Source: Ensifer sp. LCM 4579
Lineage (GTDB): Bacteria; Pseudomonadota; Alphaproteobacteria; Rhizobiales; Rhizobiaceae
NCBI RefSeq assembly: GCF_001854885.1
Contig: NZ_MDDV01000004.1
Span: forward strand, 124,001-188,000
Length of the DNA stretch: 64,000 bases
Reading direction: 5' to 3'
Under the pieces are notes generated by a model. It did not search any database. It was not told where the DNA came from and saw only the letters and a list, made by a program, of their open reading frames with translations. Every line of letters begins with the position of its first letter. The stretch's first letter is position 1. Positions 55,525 to 64,000 of the stretch are shown piece by piece. A program made the position numbers and the translations under genes.

Positions 55525-57039
55525 TCACTCCGCCGCGGCGCGTCCGGCATTTCCTGCATCGGGCGCGTCGGCATTGCCCGGCGCGGTCTCCTTGCCGAGG
55601 TCGGGGAAGGCGACGATGCGCTTTCCGGAAAAATCCGCATGGGTGACGATCAGCCCCTGCTCCTCGAAGTAGCCGAGCAACCGTCGGGCGCGACGCGCGG
55701 AGTGCGTACCGTAAGCGCGGGCGATCATTGCATCCGAAGGGCACGGCAAACCCCGTACGGCCGCCTGGGCCATCATCAGGAACACTGCCTGCAGGTCCTC
55801 CGTCACTCTTTCGGCGAGTTGGACGGCAGAGGCCCAGGTCTCGGTCGCGGCCGTCTCCGGATCGACGCCGGAGCGCGCAACAGCCATCTTGCGGCGGAAG
55901 GCGCTCAATGTAAGCGCCGCCCCCGGCACGCGGCGTATACGGCAGCGCACGAGAAAGTCCTGATAGAGTTCGGCATCGGGGCGGAAGGCGGCCTCCGGAT
56001 TTGCAAGGATTTCGGCGAAGAGGCCATCGAGCAGCGCCTCCCGCTCCTCCGCCGACATTTCCGGCTGTGCCGGCTTGATTTCCGGCGGCGCCAGCGGTTC
56101 CGGCCGCGGGCGCGACAACTCGGCCAGGATGTCGCTTGCCGGGCGCGGCTGCGGGGCCGCACGGCGGATGACGGGCCGGGCCAATTCCTCCGGATCGGGC
56201 GTGAAGATCAGGTCTTCCACATCCTGCGGCGCTTCCGGCAAGGGCATCAGCTTCGGGCTCGTCGAGCGCGCCGACGTTTCGACCGAACCGATCGTCACCT
56301 TCAGCGGACGGCGCGAGAGCGCCGGTCCGAGCGCCACGAAGGAACCGCGCTTCAGGTCTCGGAACATCTCCGCGGTGCGCCGGTCCATGCCGAGGAGATC
56401 GGCGGCGCGCTGCATGTCGATATCGAGAAAGGTCCGTCCCATCAGGAAATTGGACGCTTCGGCTGCGACGTTTTTCGCAAGCTTCGCCAGGCGCTGGGTG
56501 GCGATGACCCCGGCGAGTCCGCGCTTGCGGCCGCGGCACATCAGGTTCGTCATGGCGCCGAGAGAAATCTTGCGCGCCTCTTCCGATACGTCCCCGCCCA
56601 CGGAAGGCGCGAACATCTGCGCCTCGTCGACCACGACCAGCACTGGATACCAATAGTCCCGGTCCGCATCGAACATTGCATTCAGGAACACGCCGGCGCT
56701 GCGCATCTGCTGCTCGATGTCCAGCCCCTCAAGCGAAAGCACGCAGGAGACGCGGTGCTGGCGGATGCGGGTGGCGATGCCGATCAGTTCCGCATCCGTG
56801 CGCTCGCCTTCGACCACCACGTGCCCGAACCTGTCGGCGAGCGTGACGAAATCGCCCTCCGGGTCGATGATGCATTGCTGCACCCAGGGCGCGGACTGTT
56901 CGAGCAGGCGACGCAAGAGATGCGACTTGCCGGAGCCGGAGTTACCCTGCACCAAGAGACGCGTCGCCAGAAGCTCTTCGATATCGAGCGAGGCCGAGGT
57001 CCCTTCGGACGTCGTTCCCATGTCGATGCCGACTTTCAT
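55525..57039 (-). CDS. HerA/DUF87-type ATPase
   Basis: The 504-residue protein has Walker A QGNSGSGKSHLLRRL at about residues 31-45 and Walker B PVLVVVDEAQMFAP at about 130. The HerA/FtsK-like stretch LMCRGRKRGLAGVIATQRLAKL follows. Residues ~230-330 are Pro-rich and the C-terminal ~150 residues are helical, perhaps winged-helix (THSARRARRLLGYFEEQGLI). It is probably a hexameric ATPase acting on DNA or protein; no NurA-like nuclease lies next to it. AGAGG precedes ATG 57039. Confidence 0.8.
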   Translation of the reverse strand: MKVGIDMGTTSEGTSASLDIEELLATRLLVQGNSGSGKSHLLRRLLEQSAPWVQQCIIDPEGDFVTLADRFGHVVVEGERTDAELIGIATRIRQHRVSCVLSLEGLDIEQQMRSAGVFLNAMFDADRDYWYPVLVVVDEAQMFAPSVGGDVSEEARKISLGAMTNLMCRGRKRGLAGVIATQRLAKLAKNVAAEASNFLMGRTFLDIDMQRAADLLGMDRRTAEMFRDLKRGSFVALGPALSRRPLKVTIGSVETSARSTSPKLMPLPEAPQDVEDLIFTPDPEELARPVIRRAAPQPRPASDILAELSRPRPEPLAPPEIKPAQPEMSAEEREALLDGLFAEILANPEAAFRPDAELYQDFLVRCRIRRVPGAALTLSAFRRKMAVARSGVDPETAATETWASAVQLAERVTEDLQAVFLMMAQAAVRGLPCPSDAMIARAYGTHSARRARRLLGYFEEQGLIVTHADFSGKRIVAFPDLGKETAPGNADAPDAGNAGRAAAE

Positions 57040-57100
57040 TGCCACCTCTTCGCTACAGATTGATTCGTGATCCCGCCCGGGTCGTCAAAACGGGCGACAC

Positions 57101-57206
57101 CTGCAGCGCCGAGCGTCTTACCAGACGCACAAAGGTCGCTCTACCACTTTGAATTTCTGCATGTCTTTGTCCTTGAATCGAGTTCGATTCAAGGAGACGT
57201 GCAGTA
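57101..57206. repeat. RIME-like intergenic mosaic repeat (modules A+B)
   Basis: Module A (57101-57153) has AGCGCCGAGCGTCTTACCAG and ACGCACAAAGGTCGCT, ending ACTTTGAATT. Module B (57158-57204) has arms TGCATGTCTTTGTCCTTGAA and TTCAAGGAGACGTGCA. The ~106-bp size and two palindromes are those described for RIME1. It abuts a Tn3-type transposase remnant. Confidence 0.75.
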
Positions 57207-57227
57207 GCACGGATCGCCTCCGGCGAC

Positions 57228-57440
57228 GCTGCCTATTGCAACAACCCACAGGAATACTCAGCTGGGACAATTTCGCCTTTTGCCCGCAGGTGCGCCACGG
57301 CGTCGGCCATATAGATCGAGTTCCAATAGACGACGCCGCGATGACGAGGTTCAAGCCCGACGCCCGGTATTGCTGGGTCTCATGGCTGCGGTCGATGACG
57401 CGCCCCTGACGGAATGTGCCGCGTAGTCCAATTGTCGATA
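57228..57440 (-). pseudogene. Tn3-family transposase C-terminal remnant, frameshifted
   Basis: In one minus-strand frame the sequence reads GRVIDRSHETQQYRASGLNL followed by VIAA. After a frame change it continues VYWNSIYMADAVAHLRAKGE then a stop near 57229. This is the conserved end of Tn3-type transposases (RxRASGLNLVVAAI...WNT.YL..AV..LR..G). The HLSPLGWEHI end is missing. No terminal inverted repeat was seen. It is a decayed fragment between the HerA-like gene and the LysR gene. Confidence 0.65.
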
Positions 57441-57475
57441 AGGTAAGACGCAGCAAGCAAAGTGCAGGGATTGAT

Positions 57476-58366
57476 TCACGCTTCCCCCTTCATCGCATCG
57501 ATCAAAGCACGGAAACCCGCAGATAAGTGGCGGCGACTGGGGTAGTAGAGGTAAAGCGGCTCCTCCGGCTGACACCAGTCGTCCAGAACTTGCACGAGCT
57601 CACCATCTGCAATGTGCTTTTCCGCACGGTTTTCCCAGACATAGGCAAGCGCCACACCGCTGAGCGCGGCCTCGATCATCAACTCGTGATCGTCAAGCGA
57701 AAGCGGCCCGGTAGGGTGAAAACTCACCGACTGTCCGCCCTTCTGGAAGTCCCAGGGATATCTGGCTCCGGAGGGGAACATGTTCTGGATGCAGAGATGG
57801 CGTTTGAGGTCGTGCGGCGTGATCGGCATCGATCGCCGCTCGAAATAGGCGGGCGAGCCGACGACGACGAGGCGCAGCCGCGGCTTGATGCGGAGTGCAA
57901 TCATTCCCTCGCTCACCCGCTCGCCAAACCTTATTCCAGCATCGAAACCCTCCTTGACGATATCAGCCAAGCGATCGGTGGCGCTGATTTCCAGTTGAAG
58001 GTTGGGATTCTTCGCGAGCAAGGGCCCGATGACGTGGCCAATCACATAGGGCGCGATTGAGTTCGGCACATTGATTCTGATGCGGCCAAACGGGGTATCG
58101 CGAAATCTGTTCAGCGCATCGAGCGCGGATGTGATCTCGCCGAAAGCCGGATCGAGATACGATTGCAAGAGGTCGCCTGCCTCCGTCAGCGAGACGCTGC
58201 GCGTCGTGCGATTCAAGAGCCGAACACCGATCCGGTTCTCGAGATTGAGGATCGCGTGGCTTATTGCCGAAGCCGTAACGCCCCTCTCCTCGCCCGCCTT
58301 TCGAAAGCTCTTGTGCCGGGCGACGGCCGCAAAGGCTGCAAGTTCGGAAAGCTCGGAGGCGCGCAT
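57476..58366 (-). CDS. LysR family transcriptional regulator
   Basis: The 296-residue regulator has an N-terminal winged helix (about 1-60: LAAFAAVARHKSFRKAGEE, SAISHAILNLENRIGVRLLN) and a periplasmic-binding-like effector domain. It is divergent from an SDR gene across 149 bases, the usual layout for a LysR regulator and its target. The ligand is unknown. Confidence 0.9.
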   Translation of the reverse strand: MRASELSELAAFAAVARHKSFRKAGEERGVTASAISHAILNLENRIGVRLLNRTTRSVSLTEAGDLLQSYLDPAFGEITSALDALNRFRDTPFGRIRINVPNSIAPYVIGHVIGPLLAKNPNLQLEISATDRLADIVKEGFDAGIRFGERVSEGMIALRIKPRLRLVVVGSPAYFERRSMPITPHDLKRHLCIQNMFPSGARYPWDFQKGGQSVSFHPTGPLSLDDHELMIEAALSGVALAYVWENRAEKHIADGELVQVLDDWCQPEEPLYLYYPSRRHLSAGFRALIDAMKGEA

Positions 58367-58515
58367 TACTGAACATCACTCATCATAGTTTCGAAAATAA
58401 CAAATCTTATGCATCAGAACGATTTGGGTCAAATTTAGCCCGTCAGCACAGAGATGCGGACGCGAACAACCACATCGGCTTTGAAAGGCCGAATCGACTC
58501 TTAAAGGAATGTGTC

Positions 58516-59364
58516 ATGAAGGTCTGGTTCATCACTGGTGCATCCCGTGGCTTCGGCGCGCTGATGACCAAAGAAGCACTGGCAGCCGGCGACGCCGTCG
58601 TCGCTACCGCCCGCAATTCAAGCACCGTCGTCGAGCAGTTTGGCGACAACCCCAACCTTCTCGCCGTCGCACTCGATGTCACGAACGAAGCCCAAGCGAA
58701 GGAAGCGGCTGCAAAGGCCATCGAGCGTTTCGGCCGCATCGACATCCTCGTCAACAATGCCGGTTATGGTCTGCTCGGCGCAGTCGAGGAAGCGACGGCA
58801 GAGGAAGTCGAGAAGCTCTATGCCACCAATGTCTTCGGATTGCTGAAGGTGACGCGTGCCGTACTGCCATACATGCGCCGCCAGCGTGCTGGTCATGTTC
58901 TGAATTTCTCGTCTGTCGGCGGATATTTCGGCTATCCCGGCTGGGGCGTCTATGGTTCCACGAAATTTGCCGTCGAAGGTCTTTCGGAGTCGCTTGCGGC
59001 GGAACTCAAGCCATTCGGCATCAAGGTCACCATCGTCGAACCGGGTTTCTTCCGCACCGATTTTCTGGCCGACAACTCGCTGTCGGTCAGTGCGGCGGCA
59101 ATCCCCGACTATATCGGCACGCCGGCCGGCGACATGCGCAACTTTGCAGCCCAGGCGAACCATGCACAGCCGGGTGACCCGGCGAAGCTCGCCGCCGGGA
59201 TCGTCACCCTGGTCAACGCGCCCAACCCGCCGCTCCGTATGCCCTTTGGAAGCGACACGGTCGCCGTGATCGAGGAGCAGAATGCCGATGTTGCCAGGGA
59301 GCTTGCCGAGTGGCGCGAACTTGCGCTCTCCACGGATTTCCCGAAGGAAGAGATAGCCGCCTGA
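58516..59364 (+). CDS. Short-chain dehydrogenase/reductase
   Basis: The 282-residue classical-type SDR has the cofactor motif TGASRGFG at 7-14, NNAG at about 80, and active-site Ser in FSSVGG, Tyr146 and Lys150 (VYGSTK). TARNS after the second strand has Arg35-region residues compatible with NADP. The substrate is unknown. Control by the divergent LysR regulator is likely. The C-terminal extension resembles DltE/oxidoreductase types that act on larger hydrophobic substrates. Confidence 0.88.
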   Translation: MKVWFITGASRGFGALMTKEALAAGDAVVATARNSSTVVEQFGDNPNLLAVALDVTNEAQAKEAAAKAIERFGRIDILVNNAGYGLLGAVEEATAEEVEKLYATNVFGLLKVTRAVLPYMRRQRAGHVLNFSSVGGYFGYPGWGVYGSTKFAVEGLSESLAAELKPFGIKVTIVEPGFFRTDFLADNSLSVSAAAIPDYIGTPAGDMRNFAAQANHAQPGDPAKLAAGIVTLVNAPNPPLRMPFGSDTVAVIEEQNADVARELAEWRELALSTDFPKEEIAA

Positions 59365-59539
59365 AACCTTCTCCGTGGCTCCGTTCGCAATCAGGCCAAC
59401 GGAGCCATCGCACTCGACAAGAACGGGCGAATGCCCACGTCAGCAGCGACCGACAAAAGTGTTACTTATCGATCGCCGCGAGAGATGCTAAGCCTCGCAG
59501 GAGACATAGGCTCCTGCAGATCGATAGGAGATGTCCTCC

Positions 59540-60430
59540 ATGGGCGGAAATGCGCTTGCGGATACGACGGTTCATGTTCGCCGTTTGCAAGGAGGCGTAT
59601 CACCCCCTGTCGTTCCAGAGGCGTTTTCCGGCGACACACGGCTCGTTGGCCGCTGGCATAACAAGCCATTCGAATACGATTTGCCGGCCCTCGAAGATCA
59701 TATTCTTTCCGCGACATATGCCGGTACCGGCACCGCCTCGGTCAAGATCGGCCGCCAAACGATTTCTGCTCCGGCAAGGTCCGGGATGATAACGTTCTGG
59801 CCGAGAGGGCATAAAGGATTCTGGCGCGTGGATGGTGCCGTCGAGGTCTCCAACGCCTTCCTGGGGCGTAGTCGCCTTGTCGCCTGCTCGGATCAGGTGG
59901 GTAATGGTCGGGAACCCGACCTTCTCGGCCGTGTGCATTTCAGCGACCCCAAACTGTTCACGATCATGAGGTTGATCAACGACGAAGTCAGTTCGGGCGA
60001 TGCGATTTCGCACCTGTTCATTGAGCAACTCCTCGATCTTGTTTGCCTCCAGCTCCTCAGGGCCCACTCCTCAACTTCGGTGCCGATCTCGCCGGGGCCG
60101 CGGCGCGGTCTGTCGAATTGGCAAGTCAAGCGCGTGACGACCTATATACGCGAACATCTCGCAGAGAATATCCGGCTTCAGGAACTGGCGGATCTGGTCA
60201 ATTTGAGCCGCTTCCATTTCTGCACGGCCTTCCGTACGGCTACCGGGCATACGCCTTATGGGTGGTTGACCCGCCAGCGGATCGCCTATGCCAAGACGCT
60301 GCTCAAGGACCGAACGCTGCGCATCATCGATATCGCTCTTATCGTCGGATACGAAACACAATCGTCTTTCTCCGCGAGCTTTCGCAAGGTGGTGGGCCTC
60401 ACACCGAGCGAGTTCCGCCGGCGACTCTGA
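59540..60430 (+). CDS. AraC family transcriptional regulator
   Basis: The 296-residue regulator has a C-terminal double helix-turn-helix (about 195-296: NIRLQELADLVNLSRFHFC; IIDIALIVGYETQSSFSASF; GLTPSEFRRRL). The N-terminal part looks like a ligand-binding cupin. TAGGAG ends directly at ATG 59531, so that site serves ATG 59540 at a 9-base spacing, and the later start is chosen. It precedes the paoABC-like genes by 150 bases and may control them. Confidence 0.87.
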   Translation: MGGNALADTTVHVRRLQGGVSPPVVPEAFSGDTRLVGRWHNKPFEYDLPALEDHILSATYAGTGTASVKIGRQTISAPARSGMITFWPRGHKGFWRVDGAVEVSNAFLGRSRLVACSDQVGNGREPDLLGRVHFSDPKLFTIMRLINDEVSSGDAISHLFIEQLLDLVCLQLLRAHSSTSVPISPGPRRGLSNWQVKRVTTYIREHLAENIRLQELADLVNLSRFHFCTAFRTATGHTPYGWLTRQRIAYAKTLLKDRTLRIIDIALIVGYETQSSFSASFRKVVGLTPSEFRRRL

Positions 60431-60580
60431 AGATCAGGCCCTGGTTCGGCACGGCTGTCTGTCGAGCCGCGCCTGTCGATCGTCGCAACATCGAAACAAC
60501 TTCAAAAGATCGCGACAGTGACGTGGCGGTATGGATTCTATTGTCTGCCCCGATCATCTAGCTGAAGAGGATGTTCCTTC

Positions 60581-61183
60581 ATGGCCGAGAATCCATCAGA
60601 ACTGCATCCGCCCGGTCCTATCATCTCGCGCCGGGAAGCGCTTCAGGCAACAGCCGCGGCAGCGGCACTGGCAGCCTTGCCGTCAGCATCTGTGGCGGCG
60701 ACGAATGCCGCTGCCGCAAACACCGTGACTTTGACGATGACCGTGAACGGGCGTGCCCACACACTGACCATCGACCCGCGCCAGTCGGTACTGGACGTCC
60801 TGCGCGAGACCCTCAATCTGACCGGTACGAAGAAGGGTTGCAACCAAGGTGCCTGCGGCGCGTGCACCGTTCTTGTGAACGGCAAACGTATCGTCTCCTG
60901 CCTCACATTGGCATCCATGCACGACGGCGCCCGGATCGAAACGATCGAGGGGCTCGAGAAGGACGGCGCGCTTCATCCCCTCCAGGAAGCCTTCGTGGAG
61001 CACGACGGATTGCAGTGCGGATTCTGCACGCCTGGCCAGATCATGTCCGGTCTCGGCTGCATTGCCGAAGGCCACGCGGGCTCGCCGGAGGAAATCCAGT
61101 TCTGGATGAGCGGCAATATCTGTCGCTGCGGCGCCTATCCAGGCATCGTCGCAGCCGTTGCCGACGCGGCCGGGAGGACCTGA
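60581..61183 (+). CDS. paoA: Aldehyde oxidoreductase [2Fe-2S] subunit, PaoA-like
   Basis: The 200-residue subunit has an N-terminal Tat signal (ISRREALQAT at about 15-24, hydrophobic stretch, cleavage near SVAAT). Two [2Fe-2S] sites follow: CNQGACGACT with a later Cys, and CGFCTPGQIM with CRCGAY. In E. coli PaoABC the Tat signal on PaoA carries the assembled enzyme to the periplasm. PaoA passes electrons from the molybdenum site to FAD. GAAGAGG upstream supports ATG 60581. First gene of a three-gene operon. Confidence 0.9.
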   Translation: MAENPSELHPPGPIISRREALQATAAAAALAALPSASVAATNAAAANTVTLTMTVNGRAHTLTIDPRQSVLDVLRETLNLTGTKKGCNQGACGACTVLVNGKRIVSCLTLASMHDGARIETIEGLEKDGALHPLQEAFVEHDGLQCGFCTPGQIMSGLGCIAEGHAGSPEEIQFWMSGNICRCGAYPGIVAAVADAAGRT

Positions 61184-61186
61184 CCC

Positions 61187-62164
61187 ATGTTCCCCTTCAC
61201 TTTGGAGAAGCCTCGTAGCACCGAAGACGCGATTGCGGCGGCCGCTTCCGGCGCGCGCTTCATTGCCGGCGGCACGACACTCATCGACCTGATGCGCGAG
61301 CAGGTCGAGTGTCCGGATCGGCTCATCGACATCAACAGCCTTCCGTTCGGCGGCATCCGCGTAGAGGGTGAAGATCTGGTCATCGGCGCACTGGCGCGCA
61401 TGGCCGAGGTCGCCGCAGATCCGAACGTCCAACGCCTGCAACCGCTGATCGCGGAAAGCCTGATCGAGGGCGCGTCGCCGCAACTGCGGAACATGGCGTC
61501 GATGGGCGGAAACCTGCTGCAGCGGGTGCGCTGTCCTTATTTTCGAATGCTGGATGCCGGCTGCAACAAGCGCACACCCGGCTCCGGCTGCGCCGCGATC
61601 GACGGATTGAATTCCGGTCATGCGATCCTCGGCACGAGCGATCACTGCGTCGCCACGCACCCATCCGACGTTGCGGTCGCGCTGGTGGCACTCGACGCCA
61701 CGATGCGGGTCAAAGGGCCGCAAGGCGAGCGCAGCTTCCCCGTCGAAGAGCTCTTCCGGCTGCCGGGCGACACGCCGCATCTCGAACACACATTGCTGCC
61801 GGGCGAGCTCATCGTCGAAATCCGTGTGCCGGGCGGACCACACAGCCGCCGGGCCCGGTATCTGAAGGTCCGCGACCGCGCCTCCTATGAATTCGCGCTG
61901 GTTTCGGCGGCCGCCGCGCTTTCGATCGAGGATGGCGTGATCCGCGAAGTCCGTCTCGCCGTCGGCGGGGTCGGCACACGGCCGTGGCGGCTGCGGGATT
62001 GTGAAGCCGCACTGGTAGGAACGAGACCGGAGCGTCGGGCCTTCGAGGAAGCTGCGCAGCTCGCCAGGCAGGGCGCGCGGCCGTTGCGTCACAACCAATT
62101 CAAAGTCGAACTCTTGCCGCGGACGGTCGTCCGGGCGCTGGCACTGGCGGGAGAAGTGGCATGA
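61187..62164 (+). CDS. paoB: Aldehyde oxidoreductase FAD subunit, PaoB-like
   Basis: The 325-residue subunit has the FAD pyrophosphate loop FIAGGTTLIDLMR and the SPQLRNMASMGGNLLQ motif. Cysteines in RVRCPYF, DAGCNKR, GSGCAAI and SDHCVATHPSD match the extra [4Fe-4S] site described in E. coli PaoB. It starts 3 bases after paoA, and its stop overlaps paoC by ATGA. Confidence 0.9.
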   Translation: MFPFTLEKPRSTEDAIAAAASGARFIAGGTTLIDLMREQVECPDRLIDINSLPFGGIRVEGEDLVIGALARMAEVAADPNVQRLQPLIAESLIEGASPQLRNMASMGGNLLQRVRCPYFRMLDAGCNKRTPGSGCAAIDGLNSGHAILGTSDHCVATHPSDVAVALVALDATMRVKGPQGERSFPVEELFRLPGDTPHLEHTLLPGELIVEIRVPGGPHSRRARYLKVRDRASYEFALVSAAAALSIEDGVIREVRLAVGGVGTRPWRLRDCEAALVGTRPERRAFEEAAQLARQGARPLRHNQFKVELLPRTVVRALALAGEVA

Positions 62165-64000
62165 ATGTGAGCTCCATCGGAAAACCTCTGACCCGTGTCG
62201 ACGGTCGCGCCAAGGTCACCGGCACGGCACGCTACGCCGCCGACTTCAACCAACCGGGCCAGCTCTACGCCGTGATCGTCAGCGCCACTGTCGGTCTCGG
62301 CCGAGTGACGGAGATCGCCAGCACCGAGGTCGAGCGCATGCCGGGCGTCGTTGCCGTGATAACGCACCGCAATGCGCAGAAGCTGCCCTATCTGCCGCAT
62401 AAAGGGGTCATAGACCCGGCCGTGGGTGAGCGCCTTCATGTCTTGCAGGACGACCAGGTGCACTTTTACGGTCAACCCGTTGCCATCGTTGTTGCGGACA
62501 ACCTCGATCACGCCGAGCGCGCTGCGGCCGCACTGCGTATCACATACGCGGCTAGGCGGCCGCTCGTCGACCATGCAGACCGGACCATAGAGAGGATAGC
62601 TCCGAAGTCGGCCGACGGATCACGCGGCGACGCCGATGTCGCGGTGACGCAGGCACCGGTCATGATCGACGAGGCCTATGAGATTGCCCGAGAAAACCAC
62701 AATCCCATGGAGCCGCACGCGACGACCGCTGCATGGAGCGGCGATCGACTGACGCTTTGGAGCAAGAGCCAGTACCTGGTCAATGAGCAAGCCGAGATCG
62801 CCGCGGTGTTTGGTCTGCCCGTCGAGAATGTGGAGGTCATCTGCCCCTTCATTGGTGGAGCCTTTGGAACAAGTCTGAGGACCTGGCCGCATGTCACCCT
62901 GGCGGCACTTGCCGCGCGCCAAACAGGGCGAACCGTCAAGCTTGTGCTGAGCCGCAAGCAGATGTTCTTCACGACCGGCCACCGGCCGCGCACGCTTCAA
63001 CGGATTGCGCTTGGCGCGACGCCGGATGGCAAGCTTACCGGAGTGATACACGAAGGTACGGGCGAAACGAGCCGCTACGAGCAGTTCACGGAGGCACTGA
63101 CCGCCGCCACCGCCTACCTGTATTCCTGCCCCAATGTGCGCACCCAGTACCGCCTGGCGCAACTCGACACCAGCACGCCCAATCACATGCGTGGTCCTGG
63201 TGAGGCAAGCGGCATCTTTGCGCTCGAAAGTGCGATGGACGAGCTGTCCTATAAGCTCGGGATCGATCCGATCGAATTGAGGCGGCGAAATGAACCTCGA
63301 CGCGACGAAGCCGAAAACAAGCCGTTCTCCAGTCGCTCACTGATGCAATGTTATGAGCTCGGGTCTGAGCGCTTCGGCTGGGCTCGGAGAACACCTGAAC
63401 CGCGTTCCATGCGCGACGGGCGTCTTCTGATCGGCCTGGGAGCCGCAACCGCCACCTATCCGGCCTACCATGCGCCTGCAAGCGCCAGAGTACGGCTGCT
63501 CGCGGACGGTCTGGCCGAAGTCGAGGCGGCGGCTAGCGACATGGGACCAGGAACCTATACGTCCATGACCCAAGTCGCGGCGGAATTCCTCGGATTGCCA
63601 CCGGAGCAGGTTCGCTTCAGGCTCGGCCAGTCTGCCTATCCACAGACGCCGTCGCATGGCGGATCATGGACCATGGCGTCGGTGGGATCGGCAATTCGAG
63701 CGGCCTGTGTAGAGGCGCAGGCGCAGGCAGCAAGCCGGGCCGTCGCGGATAGCGGCTCACCGGTCTTTGAAGCGTCGGTGGACGATCTCGAGTGGAGCGA
63801 AGGACGCCTGCGGCGCCGTGGAGATGCCTCGCCTGGTATGTCCTATCGGGACATCATCGCCAGGACCGGCACGCCGGTGGAGGCGGAGGGATCTGCACAG
63901 CGCGATCCCGAAGTGGCGGAAGGCTATTCGATGCATTCCTTCGGCGCGGTGTTCGCCGAAGTCGCCATTGACCCCGATGTCGGAACCATCCGCGTGCGTC
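62161..64000 (+). CDS. paoC: Molybdenum-binding aldehyde oxidoreductase large subunit, PaoC-like, 5' part
   Basis: The frame opens at ATG 62161 and runs without a stop to the window end (613 codons seen). Family features include VDGRAKVTGTARYAADF near the start, the molybdopterin-contact segment FIGGAFGTSL, HMRGPGEASGIFALE, and DMGPGTYTSMTQVAAEFLG. The catalytic Glu near the C-terminus lies outside the window. PaoC holds molybdopterin cytosine dinucleotide and oxidises aldehydes. ATG overlaps the paoB stop. Confidence 0.9.
   Translation, partial: MNVSSIGKPLTRVDGRAKVTGTARYAADFNQPGQLYAVIVSATVGLGRVTEIASTEVERMPGVVAVITHRNAQKLPYLPHKGVIDPAVGERLHVLQDDQVHFYGQPVAIVVADNLDHAERAAAALRITYAARRPLVDHADRTIERIAPKSADGSRGDADVAVTQAPVMIDEAYEIARENHNPMEPHATTAAWSGDRLTLWSKSQYLVNEQAEIAAVFGLPVENVEVICPFIGGAFGTSLRTWPHVTLAALAARQTGRTVKLVLSRKQMFFTTGHRPRTLQRIALGATPDGKLTGVIHEGTGETSRYEQFTEALTAATAYLYSCPNVRTQYRLAQLDTSTPNHMRGPGEASGIFALESAMDELSYKLGIDPIELRRRNEPRRDEAENKPFSSRSLMQCYELGSERFGWARRTPEPRSMRDGRLLIGLGAATATYPAYHAPASARVRLLADGLAEVEAAASDMGPGTYTSMTQVAAEFLGLPPEQVRFRLGQSAYPQTPSHGGSWTMASVGSAIRAACVEAQAQAASRAVADSGSPVFEASVDDLEWSEGRLRRRGDASPGMSYRDIIARTGTPVEAEGSAQRDPEVAEGYSMHSFGAVFAEVAIDPDVGTIRVR

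Noticed and set aside
55639-57063. 474-codon plus-strand frame opposite the HerA-like gene
   Set aside because: The minus strand has intact Walker motifs; the plus frame is rich in His and Arg without domains.

Overview
The window is a gene-dense, GC-rich alphaproteobacterial chromosome segment, most like a member of the Rhizobiaceae and probably Sinorhizobium/Ensifer. The support is the purB ... purC-purS-purQ ... purL-bolA-grxD housekeeping string, the DUF1476 (F1-ATPase zeta-like) gene, the rhizobial two-module palindromic intergenic repeats (RIME-like) at six places, and frequent ATGA start/stop overlaps. The species call is an inference; no 16S gene or tRNA is visible.

Layout. 1-9.7 kb: the 3' end of tyrS, a large AsmA/DUF3971 envelope protein, a 1-Cys Bcp peroxiredoxin coupled to a DUF455 ferritin-like protein, an M23 endopeptidase, a DEAD-box helicase and a Nudix hydrolase. 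9.8-15.7 kb (minus strand): a molybdenum-hydroxylase maturation cluster with TfoX-N, a MoeA-like/MobA-like fusion, XdhC split into two proteins, a CoxE-like VWA protein, a CoxD-like MoxR ATPase and a flavin reductase. 15.8-21.8 kb: a periplasmic binding protein coupled to a P1 peptidase, then rpe-DUF2259-membrane protein, purB with a strong terminator, and a PilZ protein. 21.8-29.4 kb: DUF2189, an RBBP9-type hydrolase, OsmC, then an envelope/metal stress block (histidine kinase, OmpR-type regulator, Spy/CpxP-like protein) divergent from cytochrome c, DUF305 and glutaredoxin-MauE genes. 29.5-43.3 kb: purine synthesis genes, a MocR-type regulator divergent from a DUF1127 gene, a PagL-like lipid A deacylase, bolA, grxD, two tandem Bcr/CflA exporters, an inositol monophosphatase and ttcA.

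43.7-53.4 kb looks like an acquired catabolic island, with a decayed IS91-type transposase fragment at its left edge. An FCD-type GntR regulator sits in a divergon with two near-identical ATAAnCGATTAT palindromes. The left arm encodes a TIM-barrel isomerase/dehydratase, a polar amino acid-type ABC transporter, shikimate dehydrogenase, a CHMI-type tautomerase and type II dehydroquinase. The right arm encodes an intradiol (hydroxyquinol-type) dioxygenase, an HpaH/MhpD-type hydratase or decarboxylase, an HpaI-type aldolase, and a solute-binding-fold protein with no signal peptide. Together they suggest uptake of a quinate/shikimate-like hydroaromatic compound, aromatisation, ring cleavage and aldol cleavage. 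The pairing of intradiol cleavage with meta-pathway lower enzymes is unusual and is the best candidate here for an undescribed system.

53.5-57 kb returns to core genes (glsA, rpsD, a HerA-like ATPase). A RIME-like repeat and a degraded Tn3-family transposase tail (57.1-57.4 kb) mark another junction. Beyond it are a LysR/SDR pair, an AraC regulator and paoABC-like genes for a Tat-exported molybdenum aldehyde oxidoreductase, whose large subunit runs off the right end.
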